From Xiphydria camelus (taxonomy: Eukaryota; Arthropoda; Insecta; Hymenoptera; Xiphydriidae), in assembly GCA_963678675.1 (NCBI GenBank), contig OY783198.1, positions 14,817,811 through 14,881,810 on the forward strand: a stretch of DNA of 64,000 nucleotides, given 5' to 3'. Below the pieces are notes generated by a model that made no database searches, had not been told where the DNA came from, and saw only the letters and a program-made list of their open reading frames with translations. Both the position numbers and the translations under genes were made by a program. This document shows, piece after piece, positions 22,511 through 33,889 of this stretch (positions are counted from its first letter, which is position 1; the number at the start of each line of letters is the position of its first letter).

Positions 22511-22920
22511 TGTTAATAAAAATAAAATTTGACTTAAGTCATTCTCCTACTTCTGTGCATTGATACATTTGCGGTAAAACAAAACACACAATTATCTGTA
22601 GCTTTTTTGTTATTTTTGTTTTTCAAATTTCCAAACACAAAAATGACCATAGTGCCTAAATTAAAATAGCTAGAAAAAAGTTCATCAGGCAACATTTATC
22701 AGAATATTATCTACAACTTTCATTAAGGTCATTTTGTCGAAAAATAAATAAATAAGAAAAAGGCCCCTAGGGCCGAACGCCAGATAATTTCGAGTGTGAT
22801 CTTTTGGTTCGATACTCTGGAGACTGCCTTTGAACAGCCCTGAAAAAATCAGCCTACCCTCGTCGATTTTTTTGTAAAATGGATAAGTGCCTTGGACTAC
22901 GAGGCGGGAGGTATGGGACA

Positions 22921-23734
22921 CGAGGGGCTATTCACAATCGTAATCATGGTGTCACTCGATTTTGTAATCAAAGTGTAATCACACTGTAATCAACGAAGTC
23001 AGTGTAATCACTTATTACGAGTGATTGTATTTTCTGTCATCATTTTTTGGTAATCAAAATATAATCATTTGTAGTCATTTGTAATCACTGTAATCATCAA
23101 AAACCGCCACGATTCCCCTTTCATGTCCCTGGCACTGTCGCGTATTCGCTCAAATGCTCCTCGCATTTGGGCCGTAGACCGGTGTGAAGGAGAAATTCGA
23201 CACTCCCCTTGGGTCCTTTGAGTAGGGTCCTCGGGATTTATAACACTTAACCCTGCCTTCCGCATCTCCCTGGAAATTTCTTCGCGTTGTGTGTTGGCAC
23301 TCCCGCCCCCGGTCGCAATAGAGAAAGCTAAAAAAGTCGCACACAACAAGTGCTCCTGATCGCAGAGCGACTAGTACGTTCAAAAACCCCCGAGCGACCA
23401 GAACAGCTCGCAAATAAAGTTAATGCATTGTTTGTTTTCCTTTAGAAATTGATGTAGTTTTATTCATTGTTGATTTGTTCATAAAAACAATTAATTAATA
23501 AGAAAGACAGAGTGAGGACATGATTTCAACAATTACTAACATATTGTAATCACTGATTACCATTTCACTATAATCATTGAAATCATTTAGTAATCATGAA
23601 GTCACCTTCGAAGGTAGTGGTAATCAATGTAATCACTGACTACCGAAATCAGTGTAATCACCGTGGTAAACGCTTATAATCGATAACATTTTGTAATCAC
23701 GGTGTCACCCAAATTGAATTTGAATAACCCCTCG
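22921..23734. mobile_element. hAT-like non-autonomous element, 814 bp, 8-bp target duplication
   Basis: Ends CGAGGGGCTATTCA (22921-22934) and TGAATAACCCCTCG (23721-23734) are inverted with one mismatch. ATGGGACA flanks both sides (22913-22920 and 23735-23742): an exact 8-bp duplication typical of hAT transposition. About eight exact GTAATCA words fill the left 170 bp and about six the right 200 bp, many as TGTAATCACTG. The middle (about 23100-23410) is GC-rich, distinct in composition, and has a minus-strand frame of 94 codons (23065-23349) that I do not recognise; it may be captured host sequence. Confidence 0.85.
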
Positions 23735-23829
23735 ATGGGACAGGTCAGAATGAATCATTTTCTGAAGTGCCCGCGATAATAAATATCGCTATATTTTGAA
23801 GCTCCTTTGACGCGACTCAAATTTACCGA

Positions 23830-24096
23830 CAGAAGCCCGAACGTTGCATGTGGCCAACGTTCGTCACCGTTGGACACATGCAGTTCGCCAACGTTCTCCC
23901 ACACGATGTGGCAAATGCCGATGTGTCCAACGCTGGAAGGCATTCGCCACATCGTGTGGGCATGGAAACGGCAATTGCATCTAGCGTTGGAACCAACGCT
24001 GAAACCAACGCTGAACGCATCGTGTGGGACCGGCTTTACAGAGGCGACTTCGTAAGCGACCAGCCGCACGGCGAAAATCGACCCGTGTAAATGCCC
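23830..24096. repeat. CCAACG-word element with inner inverted repeats
   Basis: Contains about ten CCAACG/CGTTGG words. CCCACACGATGTGGCAAATG (about 23899) is mirrored by CATTCGCCACATCGTGTGGG (about 23940-23959). The right end GCACGGCGAAAATCGACCCG with GTGTAAATGCCCC resembles the units at 21965-22200. Frames here are artefacts. Confidence 0.6.
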
Positions 24097-24321
24097 CGTT
24101 AATGTTTTCTTCATTCTTGTATAATTATACTTCGTGTGCTACGACATTTGGAATAAAGACATTTCAAATACCGAAGATATTTGCATCGACTGGAGGAACA
24201 CAAGGTAGGTATGCGGAATGCAGGGACGATTCGAATCCTTTCTTGGCGGCGCGCCGCTCTATAGGTTGCTCTGCGGTCAGTGGATACCTTTTCCGTTGGA
24301 CGCGAGTTTCTGAACGACTTA

Positions 24322-24498
24322 GGGCCGGTTTTACCAACAGGTATAAACGCGGTATAGCGCTATACTGAGAATAACCATAGGGCTTATTGCTGGTTATTCT
24401 CAGGATAGCGCTATACTGAGAATAACCATAGGGCTTATTGCTGGTTATTCTCAGTATAGCGCTATACCGCGTTTATACCGTGTTGGTAAAACCGGCCC
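24322..24498. mobile_element. PIF/Harbinger-type MITE, TTA target duplication
   Basis: Perfect ends GGGCCGGTTTTACCAACA and mirror, flanked by TTA at 24319-24321 and 24499-24501. The inside is an extended palindrome with a tandem pair of about 50 bp containing AGCGCTATACTGAGAATAAC and its mirror. TTA duplications and a GGGCC tip fit Harbinger elements. Confidence 0.75.
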
Positions 24499-24639
24499 TT
24501 AAAATTAAAATCCAATCGAACGGTACACAGCCCCCGTAAATCGAATCTAGAACCCTCCGCATAGGATAGGTTCCAAACGAAATTTTATCCTAAATATATT
24601 TGAGCGATCGAGAAGTCCCAATTTAAAAGTGATTCCCAT

Positions 24640-25650
24640 ACGTTTGTTCGTCGTCCGTACATATACGTAGCCTGTACAGTCAGTCTCCAGCAAAGCGGCT
24701 TACTCATCCAAACGCATTGTTTTCATTGTCCCTCTCGAGTGTGTGATGCCATCGCCGACAAGTAGTGAGGAGTGGGGAGAGCTGGGCGAACAATGGGAGT
24801 GGGGAAAGGTCAGAAGGGAAGGGGAGGTGTGCGCAAAGGGAACAGAAAATTGCCAGACGGCGCGCAACCCCGATTCGCGATAGGCAACCGCGTCGTTGCG
24901 GAGGCTTCGATTGCGCTACTTAAACAGCTGGTCTCGACAATCTCGCCTAAACTATAATTAAATGCGTTATTTTTCGCCCGAACAGAGATTTCTCTCGTGC
25001 TCCCTCGCGCCCTCTATCTCTCAATCCCCTTTACGTTCGTTTTACACCTCTCGCTCGCCGAGACACTCAGGGAACTTGTACGTCCTCCTCCGCCGAGGGA
25101 TAAGAGCGCGCGGAGGGACGTAGGGTGAACGTACGGGAGAGCAGAGCGGGGAGAGAGACACGGTCACGTTTGTGTCTTCGGCGTAATGAACTTTCCAAGA
25201 TGTATCTGGTTGGAATCGCTCGCACGAATTGCCGTTCCCCCCATGCCTAGAGGGATGAGACTACGTGGACCGGTTTAAAAATAGTTCAACCGCCGTTGAA
25301 AATAAAGACGAATTCTATTCGTCCGATAAACAATAGAGAGACCGTCCAATGCTCGCGAGAATGAGCGCGCCATACTAGTGTCTTCGGCGAATGAGATTGC
25401 CGTGTGTCGAAGCCGGAGACGTGGCGTTTCGTCGCGTGTTATTGCACGCGGTGGCGGTGCAGTCGTGTTGGCGTGTGCTTATGAAAGCGAGCGTCGATCG
25501 GTTGGTAACGGCTAGTAAGGCGCATGTATAAGAACGCTGACGACCCGAAAAGAGGTGGGGATCGCTTCTCTTCCTGTCATAACGCGGGCGGGTATACCAG
25601 CGGGTATCGCGTGGAATCCTTGGCCCCGTTATCGGATTATCCGCTTCGTG
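24640..25650. other. CpG-rich block without a supported gene
   Basis: GC-rich, CpG-rich DNA between AT-rich neighbours, with CT-rich stretches and runs such as GAGCGCGCGGAGGGACG. The short frames (24772-24957 on plus, 25375-25653 on minus) have no recognised domain. It could be a promoter or first non-coding exon of a gene outside the window, or an LTR-like remnant. Confidence 0.35.
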
Positions 25651-25659
25651 CATTTATTC

Positions 25660-26440
25660 GTTTAAAAAGATACTTTTGAGATTAAATATGTTAAATATTT
25701 CCGTGGATCCCGGAGACAGTATTTCGATGACAAAAATTGGCTGGTAAACCTACCCGAAATATCTATCAAAAGCGGATAAGGAGAAACTTGTCCATCCACT
25801 ATGCGTTTATGTCTTTTCTCATCAAGAACTGATAAAAAGTGGATAACAATGGGGTTGGGATATGAACATCTTTTTTCTTATAGAAAAATAGTTCATGACT
25901 AGATTGATAGAGGAGAAGGTCCGAATATGGGCCCCCATTTTGTTTTTTCGTAATAAATTGGCTATCATTATTTACAGATAATGTTTAAAAACGTATACAT
26001 TCAGTATAAGGACTTAGCAATAAAGCTCCAAACGTGTTTATCTAAAACTATGAAATATATATACGTGATAACAAAATTTTTTAAGTGATGCGACTTTCTT
26101 CAGTTGGGTCAGAAGGTACCAAATATGGGCCCCTTCAAAAACGTATACGTAAACATATTCCAAAGTGAAAAATGATAGAAATATTGCAAAGTATGTAGTG
26201 ACAAAAATCGTACACATAGGCGTTCTTCTACAGAGATGTCCCGGAATATTGCCCATATTCAATTAACACAGGGGACCCATATTCCACACATATGCAACGA
26301 ATTAAAAAATTGGGTTTTGACGTAGATACTATTTTTTATATGATGAGAGCATGTGCAAGAATTCATTTTTAACCTTTCCTTCTATTAGATTAAGCAAAAG
26401 AAGTTATGAACTAATATAGTAGCCCTAAATTGTCTCTGCG
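25660..26440. other. AT-rich sequence, no gene recognised
   Basis: ATATGGGCCCC appears near 25924 and 26118, and a mirrored form near 26270. Nothing coding is evident. Confidence 0.4.
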
Positions 26441-26596
26441 GCAGGCATGTGTGAAGAAGCCTCCTAGATTGGTTCGTCAGCCGTGCGTCCTAAATTGTCC
26501 CTGCGGAAGACGTGTGAGTAGCCCGCTTTAATGGACCGAATATCTGCTTGCGACTAGCTGCTCAAACGCCATCAAAATGAATCATTTTTAAAGCAG

Positions 26597-28130
26597 ATGA
26601 TCACTGGCGATAAAAAGTGGATTGTCTACAACAATATCAGCCGAAAAAGACCATGGTCGAAGCGCGGAAAGGTTGCTCAAACGGTTGCAAAGGCAGGATT
26701 ACACCCGAAGAAGGTCATGCTCAGTATTTGGTGGGATTATAAAGGAATCGTCTATTACGAGCTACTGCCACCTAACAAAACGATTGATTTCACCAAGTAC
26801 TGCTCACAACTGACTAAATTAAAGCAAGCAATTGATCAGAAGCGGCTCGAATTAGCGAACAGAAAGGGCGTTGTGTTCCACCAGGACAACGCTAGGCCAC
26901 ACGTTTCTCTGGTGACTGGGCAATAGTATCTTATGTCATTAGGCGGAAATCAGGGGTTTTTTCAGACTGTGTTTAATTAGGTCGTAGCACGAGGAATGGT
27001 GGGAGGACGAGGCTCGCCCCTTAGGCCTAATACCTCGTACTACGACCTAAACACAGCCTTAAAAATCCGAGGATTTCAGCCGAATGACATATACTATTTT
27101 TTCTCACGATTTCCCATTTCTCAAAACAAAACAAACAGAAGTATACACGCCTCATTTCATGTTTCGTTTATCAGTTTGGAAAAAGGACCCACTTCGGACT
27201 AAGCAATATTTTAACAGCCTGCGGACTCCCAGTCGGTATCACGTGGGAAAAACGCCATTTTATTGTCTAAAAATAGGCTGGAAAAGGCCTCGAAATGGGC
27301 ATGAGTGAGGAAATAGTATCTTATGTCATAAGGCGGTAATCCGAGGCTTTTTCAGACTGTGTTCAAGTCGTAGCACGAGGGATTGTGGGGGGACCATCTT
27401 CCCACCATACCTCGTCCTACGACATGAACACGGTCTGAAAAATCCGAGGATTAAAGCCGAATGACATATACTATTTTTCATCACGAATGCCCATTTCGTC
27501 GCCTTTTTCATCGCTGTTCGGGATAATGACGCTTTTTCTCTCCATATTTTGATTTTACACTTATAGGTTCGGTATACTGTCGTGCGTCCGTCAGTTGACT
27601 CGAATGAATCGATTCGATACGGTTAATTTCACGTTGCGATCGTCAATTTGAAAAAGACCCACTTCGGACTAAGCAATTGCGCCAATCAGAGTGCAACAGT
27701 GTCAGCTGACGAAGTGAGATAGCTATACTCTGCTCATTTCACGTTCCGTTACTTCGACTAAGTATTCACGTCAGTCCGAGTAAAGTGATTTTAATACTCT
27801 ACGGACTCCCAGTCGGTGTCACGCGGGAAAAACACCATCTTACGGTCTAAAAGTAGACTGGAAAAGTCCTCGAAATGGGCATGAGTGAGGAAAAAATTAT
27901 TGCGGTTTGGGTGGGATGTTTTGGTGCACCCATCGTATAGTCCGGACCTAGCTCCTTCAGACTTTCACTTGTTCCGGGCTCTACAGAACAGTTCCCTGAA
28001 CGTCCTCAAAAACCACTTGAATGACTTCTTTGCCCAAGAATCTCAGGACTTCTATGAAAGAGGGATAATGAAGCTCGTGGAGAGATGGCAGAATGTCATT
28101 GAACAGAATGGAACATATTTAGTTGACTAA
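26597..28130 (+). pseudogene. mariner transposase split by a roughly 960-bp insertion
   Basis: The first part (26597-26922) has MITGDKKWIVYNNISRKRPW (first catalytic Asp of D,D34D mariners in TGD) and HQDNARPHVSLVT (second Asp). The second part (27885-28127) resumes with LLRFGWDVL, SPDLAPSDFHLF (third Asp), FYERGIMKL and VIEQNG, then a stop. Together they cover roughly the catalytic two-thirds of a usual 345-residue enzyme; the helix-turn-helix N-terminal part is not recognisable upstream. The break falls right after VT-GQ, and the insertion consists of other repeats (26923-27880). Confidence 0.85.
26923..27880. mobile_element. nested insertion with two hairpin MITE copies
   Basis: Two copies of a roughly 165-bp hairpin (26923-27096 and 27313-27474) begin ATAGTATCTTATGTCAT and end AATGACATATACTAT. 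A third is at 63520-63672. Flanking phrases GAAATGGGCATGAGTGAGG and their mirror suggest a larger fold-back. GGACTCCCAGTCGGT and CGAAATGGGCATGAG segments recur near 27225-27300 and 27803-27890. Confidence 0.6.
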
Positions 28131-28199
28131 AATCGCTTTTTTTTCTAAATATTTTCGTTTGAAATTTACTCAATTTTCGCTACGGAATCATGCGTAAAC

Positions 28200-28475
28200 C
28201 TAATATAATTATATTTTTGACACTCAGTGCCAAATACTCGGTTTCACGGGCGTCCTCAACGCATGTGAAATCACGTTTCACGAATTGATTCGTGAATGGT
28301 TGCGCAGTGCGTGAAAGAACCTGCGCATTGCGTGATATAACCTCACAGTGTGTGAAATAAAAGTTGCACATTCGAGAAATCACTGCGATAATAATCACTG
28401 CGCAGTAATAACTTGAAGTTGGCACAGCCAGTGTGTCAAACGCCACGCATTCGCAGCACAACTCTACACAGCTAA
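28200..28475 (+). repeat. dispersed repeat with GTGCGTGAAA words
   Basis: TTTTTGACACTCAGTG is followed by many CGTGAAA / TGCGCAGTG words. An inverted relative occupies about 51010-51290, ending GGTTTTTGACACTGGGTGA. Confidence 0.6.
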
Positions 28476-28499
28476 CGCAAAGCCAGAACCTAACCTAAC

Positions 28500-28957
28500 T
28501 TAACCCATTCACTGCCGCTGACGCTTATAGGCCTTTTGCGTACTTTCACAAGCGTAGCTTTTGTTTGTGTTACATATGTACGTACAGAGAATTTCCACCC
28601 CAGTTTCGCCAAGAAACCCAGTTTGGCGCGCTGTTTTCCATATACATACAGTACCCATGCATACTTGTGATAATGTACATGGGTCCTACGCAAAGGGCGT
28701 ATATGAGTTGCGCGGGTGCCGCTGTCGCTTATAAGCGTTCTATTGCATTCAGGCTTCTTTATCAACTAGTGAACTGGGCACTGCAGTTACATGTGTATGT
28801 GTAGGCTGGCACTTGAGTAAAGGTACTTTGACGTAAACGCGTGCATGTGGTTCGGAATTTTGACGATTTTGATATATTTTGTTATTGTTAGAATTATTAA
28901 CTTGAAGTTAGCATGGGGCAAAATGTATCTAAATTAGAGCGGCAGTGAATGTGTTAA
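28500..28957. mobile_element. TTAA-flanked piggyBac-like MITE
   Basis: TTAACCCATTCACTGCCGC (28500-28518) is mirrored by GCGGCAGTGAATGTGTTAA (28939-28957) with one mismatch. TTAA at both ends and a CCC/CAC tip fit piggyBac-type insertion. The interior has GACGCTTATAGG / CGCTTATAAGCG phrases and no transposase. Confidence 0.65.
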
Positions 28958-28969
28958 ACATTTTTCTTT

Positions 28970-29186
28970 GTTTGTTAATTTTTTTCTTTTTACTTTAAAA
29001 AATACTTATGATATTTTTGTTTGTAACTTGGGGGGGGGGGGGCTCCGCCAACCCCCCTGCCAACACCCCGCCCCGAACAACACCCTGCCTCAAACCCTGT
29101 CAACCTCGTATTTGACACTTATCGTACGAATGCGGCGCGCGAGAATATTTTTATACAGGTATACCCGCGACAGTGCTTTTACGAAG

Positions 29187-29220
<34 letters not shown>

Positions 29221-29400
29221 CCTCCCTCTCTCTATTTACTATTACTATTTTATTGCGCTTATACTTTCATGTGTACCCGCTTAAAGTCTATTATATTTGC
29301 TTACGCTATTTTAAAATTGTATACTTTATGCTTGTCCTGATTTCAGGGCATTATGATTTGTTCTATTTGAATAATAAACATTTTCATCAATCAATCAATC
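28970..29400 (+). repeat. poly-G repeat and possible LINE 3' tail
   Basis: CTTGGGGGGGGGGGGGCTCC with a C-rich continuation matches, inverted, the region near 50640-50775. A CT run (about 29189-29214) follows. The end has AATAAA and TCAATCAATCAATC, the layout of a non-LTR retrotransposon 3' end with short tail repeats, though no reverse transcriptase is visible. The long open frame here is low complexity. Confidence 0.4.
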
Positions 29401-29599
29401 TCTCTCCTCAGTCTCTTTCGGACGGAGAATTAGGGTTGGTACGGAGCGTCGTCTATATTTATTCCTCCAACTCGCCCAAACTAACCTCGCATAACCCTGT
29501 ACGCTCGTCTATAGAGACGCGCTCGCATTATATCTCCAGCGTGCAGCATCGGTTTAATTTTAAAAAAGAATATACGCGCCTCCCCTCAAACGCTTGAAT

Positions 29600-30170
29600 C
29601 GCTTTTCTCCGTGCGTTGCCGATTGATAGGCGCGTTCGGTATGCATAGAGTTTAAAATATAAGAAAGAAAAAGATGGCTGTGCGCCGCAAGAGCGCGCAA
29701 TGGGACGGATCAGATCGGCGCGGAGCGGCGAGCGGAGCGCGCGCGACGAGAGAAGCAGAAGCATTGTCCACCTGTCCCCTCTGCTCCCTCTCCATGCGTT
29801 ACCGCCGCCGCCGCCGCCACCTGCGTGACGTCACGCCAGGAAACAGCTGGACGTTCCTTTCTTACCTACCTGGCTGCAGTCCCGCACTCTACGCATTCGG
29901 TGTGTTTCAAGGCCCCCCCCCCCCCCCCTCCCCCGCCCACCACCCTGTTTCTCGTTCGGTTCACTACTCCCCTCCCTCGCGCGGTTTCTGTCCCTCTCCA
30001 CGCTCTACTATCCCCCCACCACACCACCGCGTCCGTCACGGGGTTTCAACGCTTTCGCCCCGCGACTTCGAAATCGTTTCCCCCTCGATCCCCTTCATCG
30101 TCGCGAGATTTGGTTATGGTATACTTTTGCTCCCTCAGCGGGAGGGTAATTAAGAAAATGATGCAAGCGC
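29600..30170 (+). promoter_or_regulatory. CpG-rich block with a full CRE site
   Basis: CpG-rich DNA containing AAGATGGCTG at 29671, a CCG trinucleotide run (29803-29818), the palindromic TGACGTCA cAMP-response element at 29826-29833, and a C run near 29912. Two overlapping plus-strand frames (29674-30153 and 29825-30367) are arginine- or proline-rich and have no recognised domain. The features would suit a promoter or first exon, but no gene is proven. Confidence 0.35.
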
Positions 30171-30854
30171 GGTCGGTTTTGGGCGGAAAAGAATTAGGGA
30201 GAAAAATGTCAAATTGGAGTATTAACCGTTTAAATGCGGCGAAGCGCTATTGCGCTTCGTTCCGCACTTCTAGCAAATTCTTCAGCACTCTAACGGTAGT
30301 ACGATATTCAAATATAAAAATCAAGTCAACTTTTAGTTGGCCCCCAGAAGGTCTGCACGCTACGTAAGTCAGAGGCCAATTGACGATAAACTCGAATACT
30401 AACAAACGAGTCGATCAAACGCCTGCATGTATGCAAAGGGCGAGACTCTCTTGTACCTTTTTTGCATATCGCCGTTCATTTCCCACGCGAATTCTCCCCC
30501 TACAGTCTTGGTTCCCCGCTGATGGAACTTTCCTGCCTGGATTTCACGCGTGCATTTACAATTCACTCGTCACATCGGTCGAGCGACAGGTAAAGGTTAC
30601 GGATCACTTGCCCGTCGCGTTGCGTCGCGGTGCGGCGATGCCCGGCGATTCTTACCTGAATGTCCATATATTTTACGACATGCCCGGCGATTCTTACCTT
30701 AATGTCCGTAAATTTTACGTCACGGCTCGGTGACGCTCCGCGATGGATGGTGGCGTCGCCCACTTTTCCGGCGGCAACCGACAGATTCGGACTTAAATGT
30801 CCGTAAATTTTATAAAATATATTATAATCAGACAGTATCTAGCAGTGCAACAAG

Positions 30855-31050
30855 ATGTACGACGGCAGCAGTAGTTCTAATGAGGAAATTGCTTTTATGG
30901 TAGCATTGATGTCAGAAAGAAATATAAAGAAGAGAATGTGGATCCATCCTATCAATAAAAAACGCGCCAGCTTGGAGAATTCACCCGTCTGGTCGCGAGA
31001 TTAACCACGAGGTATTTCGATCGCGATGATAGTGAGTGGTAAGAACCGAT
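30855..31050 (+). pseudogene. PIF/Harbinger transposase, N-terminal fragment
   Basis: From ATG 30855 the frame has EEIAFMVALMSER and then RMWIHPINKKR, a hallmark of the N-terminus of Harbinger transposases. A one-base shift after that motif moves the continuation (LGEFTRLV, then RYFDRDD) to the next frame. It ends in a stop near 31043. The DDE core is absent. A run of GC-rich repeats follows. Confidence 0.65.
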
Positions 31051-31129
31051 ATTCCGAATTTCGTCTATTGTACGACGGATAAAGACTCTTTATGACCCTG
31101 ACTTATCTAGTCTTTATGACCGTCCCGTC

Positions 31130-31358
31130 GTTTAACGGAAAGGATCGGAAGGGAAGAATCTCCGTCCGCGACGCGACGCGACGCGCCGGACAAGTGAACA
31201 GTAGTACATTTATTTGTATGTATTTTATCCAGTCGGTATTTTGACGCGACGCGATGCGACGCGCCGCACTGGGCAAGTGAGCGGTGAGAACCCCGTCCCT
31301 GGCGCGACGCGACGCGCCGGACAAGTGAGTGGTAGTACATTTATTTGTATGTATTTTA

Positions 31359-31454
<96 letters not shown>

Positions 31455-31500
31455 GTCGGTATTTTGACGCGACGGATAAGTGAGCAGTAACCTTAAGGAG
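31130..31500 (+). repeat. GACGCGACGCG tandem repeat with embedded (CA)n
   Basis: Units with CGCGACGCGACGCGCCGGACA, AAGTGA and GTAGTACATTTATTTGTATG occur twice or more (near 31170, 31250 and 31300). A CA microsatellite fills about 31360-31454. The apparent frames are microsatellite artefacts. Confidence 0.8.
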
Positions 31501-33420
31501 GAACATCAGTACTCTCTCTCTACGGGGTGAGGCGAGAGGAGGGAAAGAACAAAGCTTTCGACGCGTATTGCCAATATCAGATAATGAAATTTTAGTTCAC
31601 TCAACAATTATATATACGTTATTAACGTCACAAAATGTGGTTTATCATTGCACTATTATTGATTTAAAATCAATGTAATATTTATTTAAATTTCTTACTG
31701 TTAAATTTTACATTATTTATTCGAGTACGAAAATGAGAAAAACGTGGCAACACCGCAGTTTTTGACCACGAGGTTGGTATGAGATTTGTCGGTAAAAATA
31801 GTCACTTACCGACATAATTCAATGCGTGACAGCTGCGTACATATTTTGATATTTATAACCTCAAAGCTATATTATGTTTACGTGGGTTCTATCAGTAGCC
31901 AAGTATTGCTTTTAAAATGTATAATATTACGGCACAATGTTATCGTTGAAAAGGAAATTACTCACCATAATTCACAAATTCACAATTTCGAGATTGGACG
32001 CTTCGAGATCTCCCGAATTGACACCAACTCTAACTACCGACTCGACTTCTACCGGTATACAGGTAAATGAGAGTACCGACCAAGCCCGACCGATGGTAAA
32101 TTTCAAGGTCCCTGCAATTGTGCGGTGCTGCGCGGGTCATGCTGTATTAGTCTCGGGTTTGAATCCTAGCGCACTGTCTGACCTCTCCTCTGATGTCACG
32201 CTCTATTGCCACGTTTTCCCCTATTCGTTCAAAAATTCCGTTTTCTCGAAACCTTTTACTAAATTACACAACAACTACTAAGTGAAATTGGTTTAACTGT
32301 GGAGGATAGAAGTTTATAACTACATGCAAAATAAAACGTTTTCTTTTTACCATTTCTTCCATTTTAAGAGCCAATATTATTACTATCAAATCATCGGCCC
32401 ATAAGGTTCCATGTTAATCAGTGAGTTTTCAAACATGAATTAAAAAAAAACGGTTAAGTGAATTTCTTTCAAATTTTTACAGTAGCGTTCTGATCAAGTG
32501 AAGATTATAAGAAAAAAAATCTTAGTAAATGGTCCATTTTCATTTCACTGATGTTCCTCCTTAAAGTAGTACGGTCATGAATCGATTTTCAAGATTTAAA
32601 TATGAAATAATTATGTATGCAAGCTAATATCAATAGAAACCTCCTTGTGCAATTTGGGGTAGATTGACCGTTTAGTATATGTCTGATAGAAATTAATTAC
32701 TGAGTAGAAAATAACCCAGAGTCTTATGGGCAAGACACATTTCTCTTTGAGTTTGTATGTAAAATCCAAGATTAAAATATAAAAAATATTCCAAAAAACG
32801 GGGAAAAAAAACAAAAATTTACACCCATTGATGAAAATTATTGACCGTTTGATACTTTAGTTATAACTAATTTCTGCTTCTCGGTGTTCGGAAATAGCGC
32901 GTCGAGTAGATGCGGTAGCGTCGCGTCAGTGGAGTGGGTTCAAGCGTGCATTTCAGATCTCGTTTTCCCCACGACACACTCAAACTTTTGAGTGCATCGT
33001 GGTTTTCTCTACTGGGCCACGAGCCCATTGATAATATGCGTTGCCACACATAAAAAGACGCTAGTCAAAGGAGGCACATTATTTGAATAATAAGTGAAAA
33101 ATAATCAAAATAATCGACTAATTCTTATGGTCATCAATTTTATAATTCACAAAGAGAATTTTCAATTATAAATCATAGTTTTTTGATGATTTTTTTTACG
33201 GACACTCAACGATCACTTTGGAGAGTGACCACACTACTTTAACGCGCCTTCGCAGAGGCGTGTCGAGCACTGGGCACCGTCGACCAGAAGCGACCCTGAC
33301 CACCCGCGACGGGGGTTCACGTGGTGAGCCGGTCAAAAACGGTTGTCAATGACCGGAAAAATGTCCAAGGTCTGTACGGTTCTCAGGAATCGAACTGTAT
33401 AAAGCTCGCGACAGACTATG
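31500..33420. other. AT-rich sequence with fold-back remnants, no gene recognised
   Basis: 31975-32050 repeats CACAATTTCGAGATTGGACG, CTTCGAGATCTCCCGAATTG and CCAACTCTAACTAC phrases of the 499-855 fold-back. 33230-33420 is GC-richer with a TATAAAG before 33410, but I see no linked coding sequence. Confidence 0.4.
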
Positions 33421-33431
33421 CATGTATTTGC

Positions 33432-33750
33432 GATTCGTGATGCGTGAAGCCCGCTACAGACTATGCGCGATGCGTGATGCGCGATGCGTGATTTCGTGCA
33501 TAGTGTGTAGGGACTTATTCGTTAAAAATCGATTCGTAAACAACATGATTCGTGTGGTTCGCAGTGATTCGCAGTGATTCGCAGTGGTTCGCAGTGGTTC
33601 GTTCTTGGCCAACTCGCTACAGACTATGCGCGATGCGTGATGCGCGATGCGCGATGCGTGATTCGCGGCAGTTCGTGAATAGTGTGTAGGGACTTGTTCG
33701 TTAAAAAACGATTCGTAAACAGCATGGTTCGTGTGGTTCGCAGTGATTCG
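33432..33750 (+). repeat. two tandem 163-bp units with GATGCGTGATGCGC words
   Basis: GCTACAGACTATGCGCGATG begins each unit (about 33453 and 33616), followed by repeated GATGCG, TAGTGTGTAGGGACTT, CGATTCGTAAACA and GGTTCGCAGTG words. The same material, partly inverted, fills 41790-42290. Confidence 0.75.
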
Positions 33751-33889
33751 CTCTTGGAGACGGTAAATGGACGAATATCAAAGGCTGCGCATCAACCGCT
33801 GTTTCTCGCCGAAGTACGGGCTGTGGTCATAGTTAATTTGTCCATTCTTTGTGCGCGCTATTTAGTTTACAGGAATTTTCCGGTGGTTG

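Noticed and set aside
28487..28505. CCTAACCTAACTTAACCC as insect telomeric (TTAGG)n
   Set aside because: Only two units, immediately followed by a TTAA element tip; too short to be telomeric DNA.
28968..29597. 209-codon plus-strand frame
   Set aside because: Crosses a poly-G run and a CT microsatellite and has no domain; it appears to be untranslated repeat DNA.
31214..31506. Open frames with long TH or CV runs
   Set aside because: Translation of the CA microsatellite and GACGCG repeats.
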